From the NCBI GenBank assembly GCA_947462925.1, contig CANHQP010000013.1:1-64000 (forward strand): DNA of 64,000 nt. Direction: 5' to 3'. The notes beneath the pieces were generated by a model that did no database searches, was not told where the DNA came from, and saw only the letters and a list, made by a program, of their open reading frames with translations. The DNA is from Flavobacteriia bacterium. GTDB taxonomy: Bacteria > Bacteroidota > Bacteroidia > Flavobacteriales_D > Crocinitomicaceae. The translations under genes were made by a program, and so were the position numbers. This document shows positions 8,842 through 17,186 of this stretch, in pieces (positions within the stretch are counted from its first letter, which is position 1; each line of letters opens with the position of its first letter).

Positions 8842-9198
8842 ATGAAAAAGCAAGTATTATTCGTGTCCGCAGTGGTTTTGTCTTTAGCTTTCGCAAGTTG
8901 CGGTGGTGAAGAAAAAGCACCAGTAGTTGAAGAAACATCAACAACTGAAACAACAACTACAGAAACTGAAGTTACCCCTGCTACAGAGGAAGCACCAGCA
9001 GTTGTAGAAGAGAAAAAAGTAGTTAAAAAAGAAACTAAAAAAGAACCAAAGCAAACTGCTGCTGAAGTAGCAGAAGGCATTGTAGTGACAAAGGGTAATG
9101 CGAAAAAACCTACTAATGCTACGCTTGAAGTTAAAAAAATTGAAGAGCAAGCAATAGATAAAGGAGCTACTGAAACAAAAACATTAATGAGAAAATAA
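8842..9198 (+). CDS. Thr/Glu/Lys-rich lipoprotein
   Basis: 118 aa from the ATG at 8842. An upstream in-frame start would add 20 residues before an otherwise perfect lipoprotein signal, so it is rejected. Signal: MKKQVLFVSAVVLSLAFASC with lipobox FASC, predicted lipidated Cys at position 20. The mature part is low-complexity: a Thr/Glu/Val/Pro-rich acidic stretch, then a Lys-rich stretch with KKE repeats. No folded domain is recognisable. It probably acts as a flexible, envelope-anchored protein of unknown role. It is monocistronic, with a strong terminator immediately after. Confidence 0.75.
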   Translation: MKKQVLFVSAVVLSLAFASCGGEEKAPVVEETSTTETTTTETEVTPATEEAPAVVEEKKVVKKETKKEPKQTAAEVAEGIVVTKGNAKKPTNATLEVKKIEEQAIDKGATETKTLMRK

Positions 9199-9210
9199 TC
9201 TTAATTTTTT

Positions 9211-9246
9211 AAGAGGTTGTTTTAAAAGAACAACCTCTTTTTTTTG
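9211..9246 (+). terminator. terminator of the lipoprotein gene
   Basis: Perfect 11-bp stem (9211-9221 with 9229-9239) followed by a T run to about 9246. Confidence 0.9.
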
Positions 9247-9261
9247 CTTCAATTTTTTAAG

Positions 9262-9293
9262 CCAAAAAAAAAGTGACTTAAAAGCCACTTTTT
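9262..9293 (-). terminator. terminator of the DUF2147 gene
   Basis: 11-bp stem (9268-9278 with 9283-9293). One A/C plus-strand mismatch becomes U-G on the minus strand, followed there by a long U tract (plus A 9264-9272). Confidence 0.8.
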
Positions 9294-9302
9294 AAATTTT
9301 TC

Positions 9303-9737
9303 TTATTCTACAACTCTCAACCAAGTTTGTGTTCTGAAAAATGGTCCTATGTAACCTCTTACATATAATTTGTTAGGATTTGATTCATCTAACCACATTT
9401 TAGTAGAATAGATTTTACCATTTTCAGGATCAACTATCGTACCGCCTTCCCATTCGCTTCCATCCCAAGTTAAGTAACGTACAATTTGAAGTCCAACTAA
9501 AGGTTTATTCTTTCTGTCATCTGTACATTTTTTACATACGGGGTTTTCTTCTCGACCCTCTCTCGGATACAAATAAACAATTTTACCATAGAGATGATCT
9601 TTGTATTTATACAATTCAACAGTTGATTTTTTCTTACCCGTTTCATCGTCTATTGTAGTCCATTTCCCAACACAAGTTTGGCTTATAGCTAAATTTCCAA
9701 TAAAACTAAATGCAAGCAATAAAACTAAATTTTTCAT
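9303..9737 (-). CDS. DUF2147 domain-containing secreted protein
   Basis: 144 aa. N-terminal signal peptide (about residues 1-19, ending AIS) followed by one DUF2147 domain. Typical features are CVGKWTTIDDETGKKKS near the start, a CKKCTDDRKNKPLVGLQIV segment, and a C-terminal GxIGPFFRTQTWLRV. Cysteines of the CKKC pair may bind metal or form a disulfide. The family is a small periplasmic or secreted beta-barrel-like domain of unknown biochemical function. It is monocistronic, with its own promoter and terminator. Confidence 0.85.
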   Translation of the reverse strand: MKNLVLLLAFSFIGNLAISQTCVGKWTTIDDETGKKKSTVELYKYKDHLYGKIVYLYPREGREENPVCKKCTDDRKNKPLVGLQIVRYLTWDGSEWEGGTIVDPENGKIYSTKMWLDESNPNKLYVRGYIGPFFRTQTWLRVVE

Positions 9738-9779
9738 ATTCGATCTAAATTATTTAAGTAATTATTACAATTTCGTTTC

Positions 9780-9809
9780 TAAAAATACCGATTAAAAGCT
9801 ATAAAGCAA
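9780..9809 (-). promoter_or_regulatory. promoter of the DUF2147 gene
   Basis: Minus strand: TTG (plus 9807-9809), 19 nt, TATTTTTA (plus 9780-9787), 7 of 8 to the -7 consensus. It lies 42 nt before the start codon. Confidence 0.6.
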
Positions 9810-9857
9810 ACATTTTATTTTCAAAAAATGTTTGTGGCGTTGAATTGAAAGTAAATG

Positions 9858-10421
9858 TCAGTGAGCAGACAAGAAGTTTTTAATGATGTCTCTGCCTTGA
9901 GTTGTCATCAATGATTCTGGATGAAATTGAACCCCATAAACAGGAAACTGTGCGTGTTCAAAAGCCATTAAAATTTCATTTTCTGAAAATGCAGTTTCAT
10001 TTAAGTCATTGATTTTTGATATGTCTGTTGCCCAACTGTGGTATAAGCCTACATCAAAAATCTCAGGGACATTTATAAATAATTTACTTTTTTTATTGTG
10101 CTTACATTTTTCAATGACACCATGCTTTACAATGGGTTGATTGTAAAGTGTTCCTCCAAAGTATTCACACAATGCTTGCATCCCTAGACAGACACCTAAA
10201 ATGGGCTTTTGGAAAACATAATTTTCAATGATTTCCATCATTATGCCAGCATCAGAAGGTAAACCAGGACCGGGAGAAAGTACAATTTTATCGAAGGATG
10301 CAATTTCCTCAATAGAAATAGCGTTGTTTCTGGCAACAGTTACGTCACAATCCAGTGCTTCCAAATAATGAAAAAGATTGTATGTGAACGAATCAAAATT
10401 ATCCAGAAGGAGTACTTTCAC
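9858..10421 (-). CDS. anthranilate/aminodeoxychorismate synthase glutaminase subunit (TrpG/PabA family)
   Basis: 187 aa class I glutamine amidotransferase. The Cys-His-Glu triad is readable: Cys78 in GVCLGMQAL, His167 and Glu169 in FHPES. The oxyanion region SPGPG lies at 49-53. It supplies ammonia from glutamine to the chorismate-using partner, making anthranilate (tryptophan) or 4-amino-4-deoxychorismate (folate). No component I gene (trpE/pabB) lies next to it, so the pathway cannot be decided, and it may serve both. Divergent from ridA. Its likely promoter sits inside the start of ridA. Confidence 0.88.
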   Translation of the reverse strand: MKVLLLDNFDSFTYNLFHYLEALDCDVTVARNNAISIEEIASFDKIVLSPGPGLPSDAGIMMEIIENYVFQKPILGVCLGMQALCEYFGGTLYNQPIVKHGVIEKCKHNKKSKLFINVPEIFDVGLYHSWATDISKINDLNETAFSENEILMAFEHAQFPVYGVQFHPESLMTTQGRDIIKNFLSAH

Positions 10422-10452
10422 TGTTTTTTGGGTTAAAATTAGTAAACTTGCA

Positions 10453-10485
10453 CAAAGGTAAAGAAAGATGAAGAAAATAATACAA
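10453..10485 (-). promoter_or_regulatory. promoter of the TrpG/PabA-family gene
   Basis: Minus strand: TTG (plus 10483-10485), 22 nt, TACCTTTG (plus 10453-10460). The -33 element falls within the first codons of the divergent ridA gene. Confidence 0.6.
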
Positions 10486-10845
10486 ATTCCAGGAGCACCA
10501 GCACCAATCGGTCCATACAGTCAAGCGATTTTAAAAAATGACACTTTATATGTGAGCGGGCAAATTCCTTTGGATCCAAAAACTGGAAATTTGGTTGTTG
10601 ATACCATTGAAAATGCAACTTCTCAAGTTTTAAACAACATTGGTTCTTTATTGACTGAAGCAGGAATGGACTTTTCAAATGTGGTGAAATGTTCAATTTT
10701 CTTGAAAGATTTGAATGATTTTGTTGCTGTTAATGTTGTTTACGCTTCTTTTTTTACCAATGAACCACCAGCCAGGGAAACAGTCCAAGTAAGTAAATTG
10801 CCGATGGATGTACCGATAGAAATATCTTGTATAGCTATTCTATAA
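10468..10845 (+). CDS. ridA: RidA family reactive intermediate deaminase
   Basis: 125 aa, cytoplasmic. RidA hydrolyses reactive enamine/imine intermediates released by PLP enzymes such as threonine dehydratase. Signature regions: PIGPYSQAI near the N-terminus, YVSGQIPLDP at about 28-37, and the C-terminal PPARETVQVSKLPMDVPIEISCIA with the substrate-binding Arg. The length is normal for the family. It is divergent from the glutaminase gene, and the next gene (glycosyltransferase) starts 20 bp downstream. Confidence 0.93.
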   Translation: MKKIIQIPGAPAPIGPYSQAILKNDTLYVSGQIPLDPKTGNLVVDTIENATSQVLNNIGSLLTEAGMDFSNVVKCSIFLKDLNDFVAVNVVYASFFTNEPPARETVQVSKLPMDVPIEISCIAIL

Positions 10846-10865
10846 ATATAAGATTTAACCAAAAC

Positions 10866-12818
10866 GTGAGTAATTTTCCCGTCAAAATATCAGTAATTAT
10901 AGTCAACTACAACGTTGAGTATTTTCTAGAGCAATGCTTGAATTCTGTTTTTAAAGCACTAGAGAATATTTCAGGGGAAGTTTTTGTGGTAGACAACAAT
11001 TCTATTGATGGCTCGGTTGAAATGGTGCGTCAAAAGTTTCCGCAAGCGATTTTAATTGCAAACAAAGACAATCGCGGTTTTTCAAAAGCCAACAATCAAG
11101 CCATGGCGATTGCCAAAGGCGAATATCAATTGCTTTTAAATCCAGATACGGTTGTTGAAGAAGACACTTTCTTGAAAGTGGTTGAATTCATGGATAAAAA
11201 TCCGAAAGCGGGTGGACTAGGAGTGAGGATGTTAGACGGAAAAGGAAATTTTCTGCCTGAATCCAAGCGCGGTTTGCCAACGCCAGCAGTTGCTTTTTAC
11301 AAAATTTTCGGATTGTCAGCGATTTTCCCTAAGTCAAAGAAATTTGGACAATATCATTTGGGTTATTTATCTGAATTTGAAACGAATGAAGTTGAAATTT
11401 TGAGTGGTGCTTTCATGTTGATGCGCACTGAAGTTTTAAATAAAGTCGGATATTTGGACGAAGCGTTTTTCATGTACGGTGAAGACATCGATTTGTCTTA
11501 CAGAATCATTCAAGGAGGTTATAAAAACTACTATTTTTCGGACACAAGAATTATCCACTACAAAGGTGAAAGCACGAAGAAAAGTTCGGTGAATTATGTG
11601 TTTGTATTTTATCGAGCGATGGTCATTTTTGCTGAAAAGCACTTTTCTCAGAAGAATGCCAAATTGTTTTCGTTTTTAATCAATTTCGCGATCTATTTGA
11701 GGGCTGGATTGGCGATTTTCACCCGATTTATCAAGCGAGCTGCATTGCCTGTTTTTGATTTCTTCTATCTTTTTGGCGGATTGATTTTATTGACTCATTA
11801 TTGGCAAAAAGCGAACATCGAATTTCCACCAAATATTTTAAATGTCGCCATTCCCGCTTATACTTTCACCTGGTTACTCAGTGTTTTTTATACGGGAGGT
11901 TACGATTTCCCCATTAAACTTTCGAAATATTTCAAAGGAGCTGTTTTAGGTACTTTGATGATTTTGGTGATCTATGCATTATTACCTAAATCTTGGCAGT
12001 TTTCAAGGTTGTATATTTTAATCGGAACGGCTTGGGTTTTTATTTATTATTTGATTTCGCGCGTTTTTCTGCATTTGAGTTTGAAGAAAAAGTTCAATCT
12101 TTCTGGTGCACAAAATCAAAAGTTTATCATTGTTGGTTCTGAAGAAGAATCAGCGCGAGTGAGTACCATTTTGAAACAAACGAATTCAAAAATCGATTCC
12201 ATTTTGTTGGTTTCTGATTCAGATGATAAAACTGAAGAGCAAATTGGGATTCTTTCTCAATTGGATCAAATTGTCTTTTTTCACAAGGTAGACGAAATTA
12301 TTTTTTGCGCCAAAGACACTTCCGCTCAAGTAATCATGCATTGGATGTCGCTTTTAGGGAGTAATAACATTGATTTTAAGATTGCTCAGCCAGACAGTTT
12401 GTATTTAATCGGAAGTAATTCAATTGATACAGCAGGAGATTTGTATGTTTTCAATATCAATGAAATTTCTAAGCCAAGTAATATTAGAAATAAGAGAACT
12501 TTTGATTTTATCTTAAGTTTTTGTTTTTTGATTAGCGCGCCTTATTTTATTTGGTATTTCAAGCAGAAATCTACTTGGGTCAAAAACATGATTCATTGTA
12601 TGATAGGAAAAAAATCCTTGGTTGGTTATTATGCAGAAAAACAAGAATCAGCCCAACAATTGCCGACAATCAAAAGAGGGATATTAAACCCTCTGGATGC
12701 AATGAAATTCGCAAATAGCTCAGTTTTGAGTAAGCTAAATCTAATTTATGCAAGAGATTACAGCATTTGGAAGGACTTTGAAATCGTCCGAAAAGCTTGG
12801 CGAAAATTGGATTCTTAA
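10866..12818 (+). CDS. GT2 glycosyltransferase fused to a sugar-transferase-like membrane module
   Basis: 650 aa using the GTG at 10866 (MSNFPVKISVIIVNYN); a TTG 39 nt earlier overlaps ridA and is less likely. Residues 7-235 form a rhamnosyltransferase-like GT2 domain: VVDNN at 41-45 with D43, NPDT at 92-95, and MYGEDIDLSYR at 203-213 with the E206/D207 pair. Membrane helices follow at about 290-400. Next comes a Rossmann-like domain (KFIIVGSEEESA, from 419) and a short tail resembling the end of polyprenyl glycosylphosphotransferases (KRTFDFILS at 543-551, SLVGYYAE at 584-591, LPTIKRGI at 599-606). The catalytic RQxRIG...KFRTM stretch of that enzyme family is missing. Probable role: surface polysaccharide synthesis at the inner membrane. 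Confidence 0.75.
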   Translation: MSNFPVKISVIIVNYNVEYFLEQCLNSVFKALENISGEVFVVDNNSIDGSVEMVRQKFPQAILIANKDNRGFSKANNQAMAIAKGEYQLLLNPDTVVEEDTFLKVVEFMDKNPKAGGLGVRMLDGKGNFLPESKRGLPTPAVAFYKIFGLSAIFPKSKKFGQYHLGYLSEFETNEVEILSGAFMLMRTEVLNKVGYLDEAFFMYGEDIDLSYRIIQGGYKNYYFSDTRIIHYKGESTKKSSVNYVFVFYRAMVIFAEKHFSQKNAKLFSFLINFAIYLRAGLAIFTRFIKRAALPVFDFFYLFGGLILLTHYWQKANIEFPPNILNVAIPAYTFTWLLSVFYTGGYDFPIKLSKYFKGAVLGTLMILVIYALLPKSWQFSRLYILIGTAWVFIYYLISRVFLHLSLKKKFNLSGAQNQKFIIVGSEEESARVSTILKQTNSKIDSILLVSDSDDKTEEQIGILSQLDQIVFFHKVDEIIFCAKDTSAQVIMHWMSLLGSNNIDFKIAQPDSLYLIGSNSIDTAGDLYVFNINEISKPSNIRNKRTFDFILSFCFLISAPYFIWYFKQKSTWVKNMIHCMIGKKSLVGYYAEKQESAQQLPTIKRGILNPLDAMKFANSSVLSKLNLIYARDYSIWKDFEIVRKAWRKLDS

Positions 12819-12903
12819 TTGTTTGATTTTATATAAATTGAACAAAATTCAATTCATTGGTTTTAATTTTTCATCTAGAACCAATTTTTCACCTTTTTTC
12901 TCT

Positions 12904-12911
12904 TACTTTTG
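12904..12911 (+). promoter_or_regulatory. -7 element of the E2 gene
   Basis: TACTTTTG matches TAnnTTTG exactly and lies 32 nt before the ATG at 12944. No TTG at -33. Confidence 0.5.
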
Positions 12912-12943
12912 TACTCGAAAAAACAAGAAATCCTCTTAGGAAC

Positions 12944-14272
12944 ATGGCACAAGTAGAAATCAGACTCCCCAAAATGGGTGAAAGCGTTACAGAAGCTACC
13001 ATCACAAACTGGTTAAAAAATGTTGGCGACAATGTTGACATGGACGAACCATTGGTTGAAGTAGCTACTGATAAAGTGGATAATGAACTTCCATCTGAAG
13101 CAAAAGGAACGTTGGTTCAAATCTTTTTTGAAAAAGATCAAGTAGCTCAAGTTGGTGATGTAATCGCAATTATTTCAACAGATGGTGGAGCAGTTGTTGC
13201 GCCGGTTACTGAAGTTGCTGCACCTGATGTAGAAGTGGTAGCCGCGGCGCCAGTTTCTAACGGAACACCAGTGGTTTCAACTCCAGCGATTGCAAACTCA
13301 AATAAATTCTATTCGCCATTGGTTCGCAGCATTGCTGACAAAGAAGGAATTTCTTCGAATGAATTGGAAACAATTGTAGGAACTGGTCAAGAAGGACGAG
13401 TTACTAAAAAAGATATTTTATCTTATATTGAGACAAGAGGTTCTCAACCTGCAGTTGCAGCGCCAGTTGCTCCAGTTGCAAAACCAGCTGCTGCAATTGC
13501 TTCAAACGACGGCGGTTCATCTTTCTTGTCAAACATCAAAGAGCCAGTTGTATTGCCAATGCCAGGAGATGAAATCATCGAAATGGACAGAATGAGAAAA
13601 TTGATTTCTGACCACATGGTAATGTCTAAACACGTTTCGCCTCACGTAACTTCTTTCGTAGAAGCTGATGTAACGAATATCGTGAATTGGAGAAATAAAG
13701 TCAAAAAAGATTTCGAGAAAAGAGAAGGCGAAAGCATCACCTTTACACCGATTTTCATGGAAGCGATTGCAAAAGCAATCAAAGATTTCCCAATGATTAA
13801 CGTAGCTGTAAGTGGCAATCAAATTATCAAAAGAAAAGATATCAATTTAGGAATGGCTACAGCACTTCCTTCTGGAAATTTAATTGTTCCAGTTGTTAAA
13901 AATGCTGATAGATTGAATTTGACAGGTTTAGCGAAAGCAGTAAATGAATTGGCTAGAAATGCAAGAAACAATAAATTGAAACCAGAAGATATCCAAGGTG
14001 GAACTTACACTGTAACAAATGTGGGAACTTTTGGAAATGTAATGGGAACGCCAATTATCAATCAACCCCAAGTCGCTATTTTAGCTTTGGGTGCGATTCG
14101 CAAGGTTCCTGCTGTGATTGAAACGCCAGAAGGAGATTTCATCGGAATCCGTCACAAAATGTTCTTGTCTCATTCTTATGACCACAGAGTTGTTGATGGT
14201 TCATTGGGTGGAATGTTTGTAAGAAAAGTGGCTGATTATTTAGAGCAATTTGATGTAAATAGAGAATTGTAG
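12944..14272 (+). CDS. dihydrolipoamide acyltransferase (E2) of a 2-oxoacid dehydrogenase complex
   Basis: 442 aa from the ATG at 12944 (MAQVEIRLPKMGES); a 29-residue upstream extension begins with TTG before the promoter and is rejected. Domains: one lipoyl domain (1-78, lipoylated Lys44 in ATDKVDN), an Ala/Pro/Val-rich linker, a peripheral E3/E1-binding domain (about 123-163, FYSPLVRSIADKEGIS), a second linker, and a catalytic acyltransferase domain (about 215-442) with the DHRVVDGS motif and active-site His near 414. It transfers acyl groups to CoA. The sequence resembles the branched-chain or general 2-oxoacid E2 of Bacteroidota. E1 and E3 genes are not adjacent, so the substrate is uncertain. 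Confidence 0.9.
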   Translation: MAQVEIRLPKMGESVTEATITNWLKNVGDNVDMDEPLVEVATDKVDNELPSEAKGTLVQIFFEKDQVAQVGDVIAIISTDGGAVVAPVTEVAAPDVEVVAAAPVSNGTPVVSTPAIANSNKFYSPLVRSIADKEGISSNELETIVGTGQEGRVTKKDILSYIETRGSQPAVAAPVAPVAKPAAAIASNDGGSSFLSNIKEPVVLPMPGDEIIEMDRMRKLISDHMVMSKHVSPHVTSFVEADVTNIVNWRNKVKKDFEKREGESITFTPIFMEAIAKAIKDFPMINVAVSGNQIIKRKDINLGMATALPSGNLIVPVVKNADRLNLTGLAKAVNELARNARNNKLKPEDIQGGTYTVTNVGTFGNVMGTPIINQPQVAILALGAIRKVPAVIETPEGDFIGIRHKMFLSHSYDHRVVDGSLGGMFVRKVADYLEQFDVNREL

Positions 14273-14294
14273 TCAATTTTCAACTTAATATTTG

Positions 14295-14327
14295 AAACCT
14301 GTACTTTTTTAAGTGCAGGTTTTTTTT
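14295..14327 (+). terminator. terminator of the E2 gene
   Basis: 12-bp stem (14295-14306 with 14311-14322, one G-U) with TTTT loop, followed by a T run. Confidence 0.9.
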
Positions 14328-14388
14328 GTATTAAAAAATTCAAAGTAGAATAGTTCACAAAAAGCAGTTTTCATTCCAACGATTGCGT

Positions 14389-14396
14389 TATCTTTG
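14389..14396 (+). promoter_or_regulatory. -7 element of the exonuclease gene
   Basis: TATCTTTG, an exact consensus match, lies 17 nt before the ATG at 14414. Confidence 0.55.
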
Positions 14397-14413
14397 AACT
14401 CAAAGAATTTCAA

Positions 14414-15301
14414 ATGAAACTTAAATTAGCGCGTCCTTTGGCCATTTTTGACCTTGAGGCAACAGGATTAAATATTTCAAAAGATAAAATTGTTGAAATA
14501 GCAATTATCAAGATTAATCCTGATGGAACAGAGGAAACTTTTACTGCTAGAATTAATCCAGAAATAAATATTCCTGATGAGGTAGTTGAAATTCATGGAA
14601 TCACCAATGAAGACATCAAAGATTGTCCAACGTTCAAAGATTTAGCTTCTAAAATCACTTCTTTTATTGGTGATGCTGATCTGGGTGGATACAATTCAAA
14701 TAAATTCGACATTCCACTTTTAGCAGAAGAATTACTCAACGCTGGAAGTGAATTTGACATGTCAAAACGCAAGTTTGTGGACGTTCAAAATATCTTTCAT
14801 AAAAAGGAACAACGTACCCTTGCTGCTGCTTTTCAGTTTTACTGTCAAAGCGATATTGTAAATGCACACAACGCCTTGGCAGATACAGAAGCGACGTGGA
14901 AAGTTTTAAACGCTCAACTTGAAAAGTATCCTGACTTGGAAGGAAACATTGATTTCTTGGCGGATTTTTCAAAAGGTGGGAATTTGAACATTTTAGATTT
15001 CGCAGGCCGTTTGGCTATTAATGAAGATGGCGACGCTGTCTATAATTTTGGAAAGCACAAAGGCAAAACGGTCAAACAAATTGATGTTGAAGAACCTGGA
15101 TATTACGGGTGGTTTGTTTCCGAATCAACAGATTTTCCGAAATACACCAAGCAAAAGTTAAAACAAGAAATGGACAAGATTAAAGCTGAGAAATTACTTC
15201 AAAATCAACCAAAGGAAGTTAAACCGAAGGTAAATAAGGTAGAAGACAATTTATCTATGGAAGATAAATTAGCGGCATTGAAAAGTAAATTTGGTAAATA
15301 A
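14414..15301 (+). CDS. DnaQ-like 3'-5' exonuclease with C-terminal FGKHKGK domain
   Basis: 295 aa. Residues 8-165 are a DEDD exonuclease domain: ExoI motif FDLEATG (D12/E14 region), ExoII in NKFDIPLLAEE, and ExoIII HNALADTEAT with the histidine of the DEDDh subtype. The C-terminal part (about 205-260) carries YNFGKHKGKTVKQI and GYYGWFV, a small domain also found behind bacterial exonuclease X-like proteins. It probably trims 3' DNA ends in repair or proofreading. It is followed 7 bp later by the FAH-family gene, forming a likely two-gene unit behind an exact -7 box. Confidence 0.85.
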   Translation: MKLKLARPLAIFDLEATGLNISKDKIVEIAIIKINPDGTEETFTARINPEINIPDEVVEIHGITNEDIKDCPTFKDLASKITSFIGDADLGGYNSNKFDIPLLAEELLNAGSEFDMSKRKFVDVQNIFHKKEQRTLAAAFQFYCQSDIVNAHNALADTEATWKVLNAQLEKYPDLEGNIDFLADFSKGGNLNILDFAGRLAINEDGDAVYNFGKHKGKTVKQIDVEEPGYYGWFVSESTDFPKYTKQKLKQEMDKIKAEKLLQNQPKEVKPKVNKVEDNLSMEDKLAALKSKFGK

Positions 15302-15308
15302 AATTGAG

Positions 15309-15920
15309 ATGAAAATTATTTGTATTGGAAGAAATTATGCGGATCACGCAAAAGAAATGAATTCAGCGATTCCTGAAAATCCTGTTTTTTTTATGAAACC
15401 TGATACGGCGTTATTGCCCAATAAAAGTCCATTTTTTTATCCAAATTTTACGAAAGATTTGCATTACGAATGTGAAATTGTCGTTCGAATCAATAAACTT
15501 GGGAAAAACATTGCACCAAAGTTTGCAAACACTTATTACAATGAAATCGGTTTAGGAATTGACTTTACAGCCAGAGATTTACAACAAAAATGCAAAGAAA
15601 AAGGTTTGCCTTGGGAAATTGCAAAATCATTTGAACACAGTGCTCCAGTTTCGCACAATTTCTTGGATAAGTCAACTTTAGATTTGACTAATTTGAACTT
15701 TTCATTGCAACAAAATGGTCAAATTGTACAAGTTGGAAATACGAAAGACATGCTTTTTGATATCGACCAAATTATCGTTTACATTTCGCAATTTATGACT
15801 TTGAAAATCGGAGATTTAATTTTTACTGGAACTCCAGCAGGAGTAGGTCCAGTTGCCATTGGAGATACCTTGACTGGGTTTATCGAAGATCAAAAAATGT
15901 TTGACCTGAAAATCAAATAA
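15309..15920 (+). CDS. fumarylacetoacetate hydrolase (FAH) family protein
   Basis: 203 aa from the ATG at 15309, seven bases after the exonuclease stop. Family signatures: IGRNYADHAKEM at the start, metal-binding ECEIVVRI (about residues 54-61), GLGIDFTARDLQ, and TGTPAGVGPV near the C-terminus. The length fits the short FAHD1-like group, which includes acylpyruvate hydrolases and oxaloacetate decarboxylases, rather than true fumarylacetoacetase (about 420 aa). The substrate cannot be assigned. The 186 bp after the gene hold no clear terminator. Confidence 0.88.
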   Translation: MKIICIGRNYADHAKEMNSAIPENPVFFMKPDTALLPNKSPFFYPNFTKDLHYECEIVVRINKLGKNIAPKFANTYYNEIGLGIDFTARDLQQKCKEKGLPWEIAKSFEHSAPVSHNFLDKSTLDLTNLNFSLQQNGQIVQVGNTKDMLFDIDQIIVYISQFMTLKIGDLIFTGTPAGVGPVAIGDTLTGFIEDQKMFDLKIK

Positions 15921-16106
15921 CATTCAGAAACTGATAAAATTCAGTCTCAGTAATGACGAAAACACTTTTTTGATTGGATTAAAAAAATTAGTAAAATAAT
16001 ATTTATTTATCTGTTTTTCAGTTTTTTAGTTAATTTATTGTAAGTTTTAATTTTTAGTTGAAAAATCAGTTATCTGTTCAATAGTAATTTGTAACTTTAC
16101 TTTACT

Positions 16107-17186
16107 ATGAATAAATTAATACTCTTTTTTAGCGTCATTTTGCTTTTCGCTTGTAAAAGTAAAGTAGAAACTACTCGACCAAAATCAGAATCAATTTCTG
16201 AATCAATCTACGCTTCTGGAATTGTCAAAAGCAAAAATCAATACGATGTTTTTTCTAGAGCAAATGGAATCATTGATCAGATTTTTGTGCAAGAAGGAGA
16301 TTTTGTAAAAGTAGGAACGCCAATTCTTTCCATTTCAAATCAATCTCAAAAGTTGACCAAGGAAAATGCTGCATTATTGGCTGATTTCAACAGTAAATCA
16401 TCTAATCAAGCGAAATTAAATGAAGCATTGCAGGCATTAAGAGTTTCAAAATCAAAAATGAAAATCGATTCCTTGGCTTACCAGCGCCAAATGGCACTTT
16501 GGAAACAAGAAGCAATTTCGAAAGCGGATTTGGAACAAGTGCAATTGCGTTTTGAAAATTCAAATTATGCTTATTTATCTGCAGTTACTAAATACGATGA
16601 ATTGAAGCGTCAATTGGATTTCAACGCTTCGCAATCTGCTAGAAATCTCCAAATTTCAGATGTAATGGAAAATGACTATTTACTGAAAAGCGAAATCAAT
16701 GGAATCGTTTACAATATTTCCAAATCCCGCGGAGAAATGGTCAACGTTCAAACGCCATTGGCAGTTATCGGTGATGCCAAAAACTATTTTTTGGAAATGC
16801 AAGTGGATGAAAAAGACATCATCAGAATCAAACTTGGACTTCGAGTTTTAGTCACATTAGATAGCTACAAAGGTCAATCTTTTGAAGCTAGAGTTTCTAA
16901 AATCGTTCCATACATGAATGAAAGAAGCCGTACTTTTTTAGTCGAAGCGGAATTTGTCAATCAGCCGCCAGTTTTGTATCCAAATACGACTTTCGAAGCA
17001 AATATTTTGATTCAAATGAAACAGAATGCCTTGTTGATTCCAAGGGATTTTTTATTCAATGAACAATTTGTTTACAATGAGGAAGGTGAAAAGATCAAAG
17101 TAAAAACTGGATTGAAAGACTACCGAAAAGTGGAAATTTTATCGGGAATTGATGCAAACACAGTCATTACAAAACCTGAAGAATGA
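16107..17186 (+). CDS. efflux periplasmic adaptor lipoprotein (HlyD/MacA-like)
   Basis: 359 aa. Lipoprotein signal with lipobox LFAC (Cys16). A biotinyl-lipoyl-like hairpin with a coiled coil (about 90-180) interrupts the lipoyl halves (GIIDQIFVQEGDFVKVG and LLKSEINGIVYNISKSRGEMV), and beta-barrel and membrane-proximal domains follow to the end. It should link an inner-membrane transporter to an outer-membrane channel. First gene of a tight three-gene operon: its TGA overlaps the ATG of the permease gene, and the ATPase follows. No outer-membrane factor gene is present nearby. Confidence 0.88.
   Translation: MNKLILFFSVILLFACKSKVETTRPKSESISESIYASGIVKSKNQYDVFSRANGIIDQIFVQEGDFVKVGTPILSISNQSQKLTKENAALLADFNSKSSNQAKLNEALQALRVSKSKMKIDSLAYQRQMALWKQEAISKADLEQVQLRFENSNYAYLSAVTKYDELKRQLDFNASQSARNLQISDVMENDYLLKSEINGIVYNISKSRGEMVNVQTPLAVIGDAKNYFLEMQVDEKDIIRIKLGLRVLVTLDSYKGQSFEARVSKIVPYMNERSRTFLVEAEFVNQPPVLYPNTTFEANILIQMKQNALLIPRDFLFNEQFVYNEEGEKIKVKTGLKDYRKVEILSGIDANTVITKPEE

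Noticed and set aside
10827-10865. TTG start for the GT2 fusion gene
   Set aside because: It overlaps ridA and adds 13 residues with no family similarity; the GTG at 10866 directly precedes the GT2 domain.
12857-12943. 29-residue N-terminal extension of the E2 protein
   Set aside because: It uses TTG, precedes the promoter, and lipoyl-domain proteins start directly with the MAQVEIRLPKMGE-type sequence.
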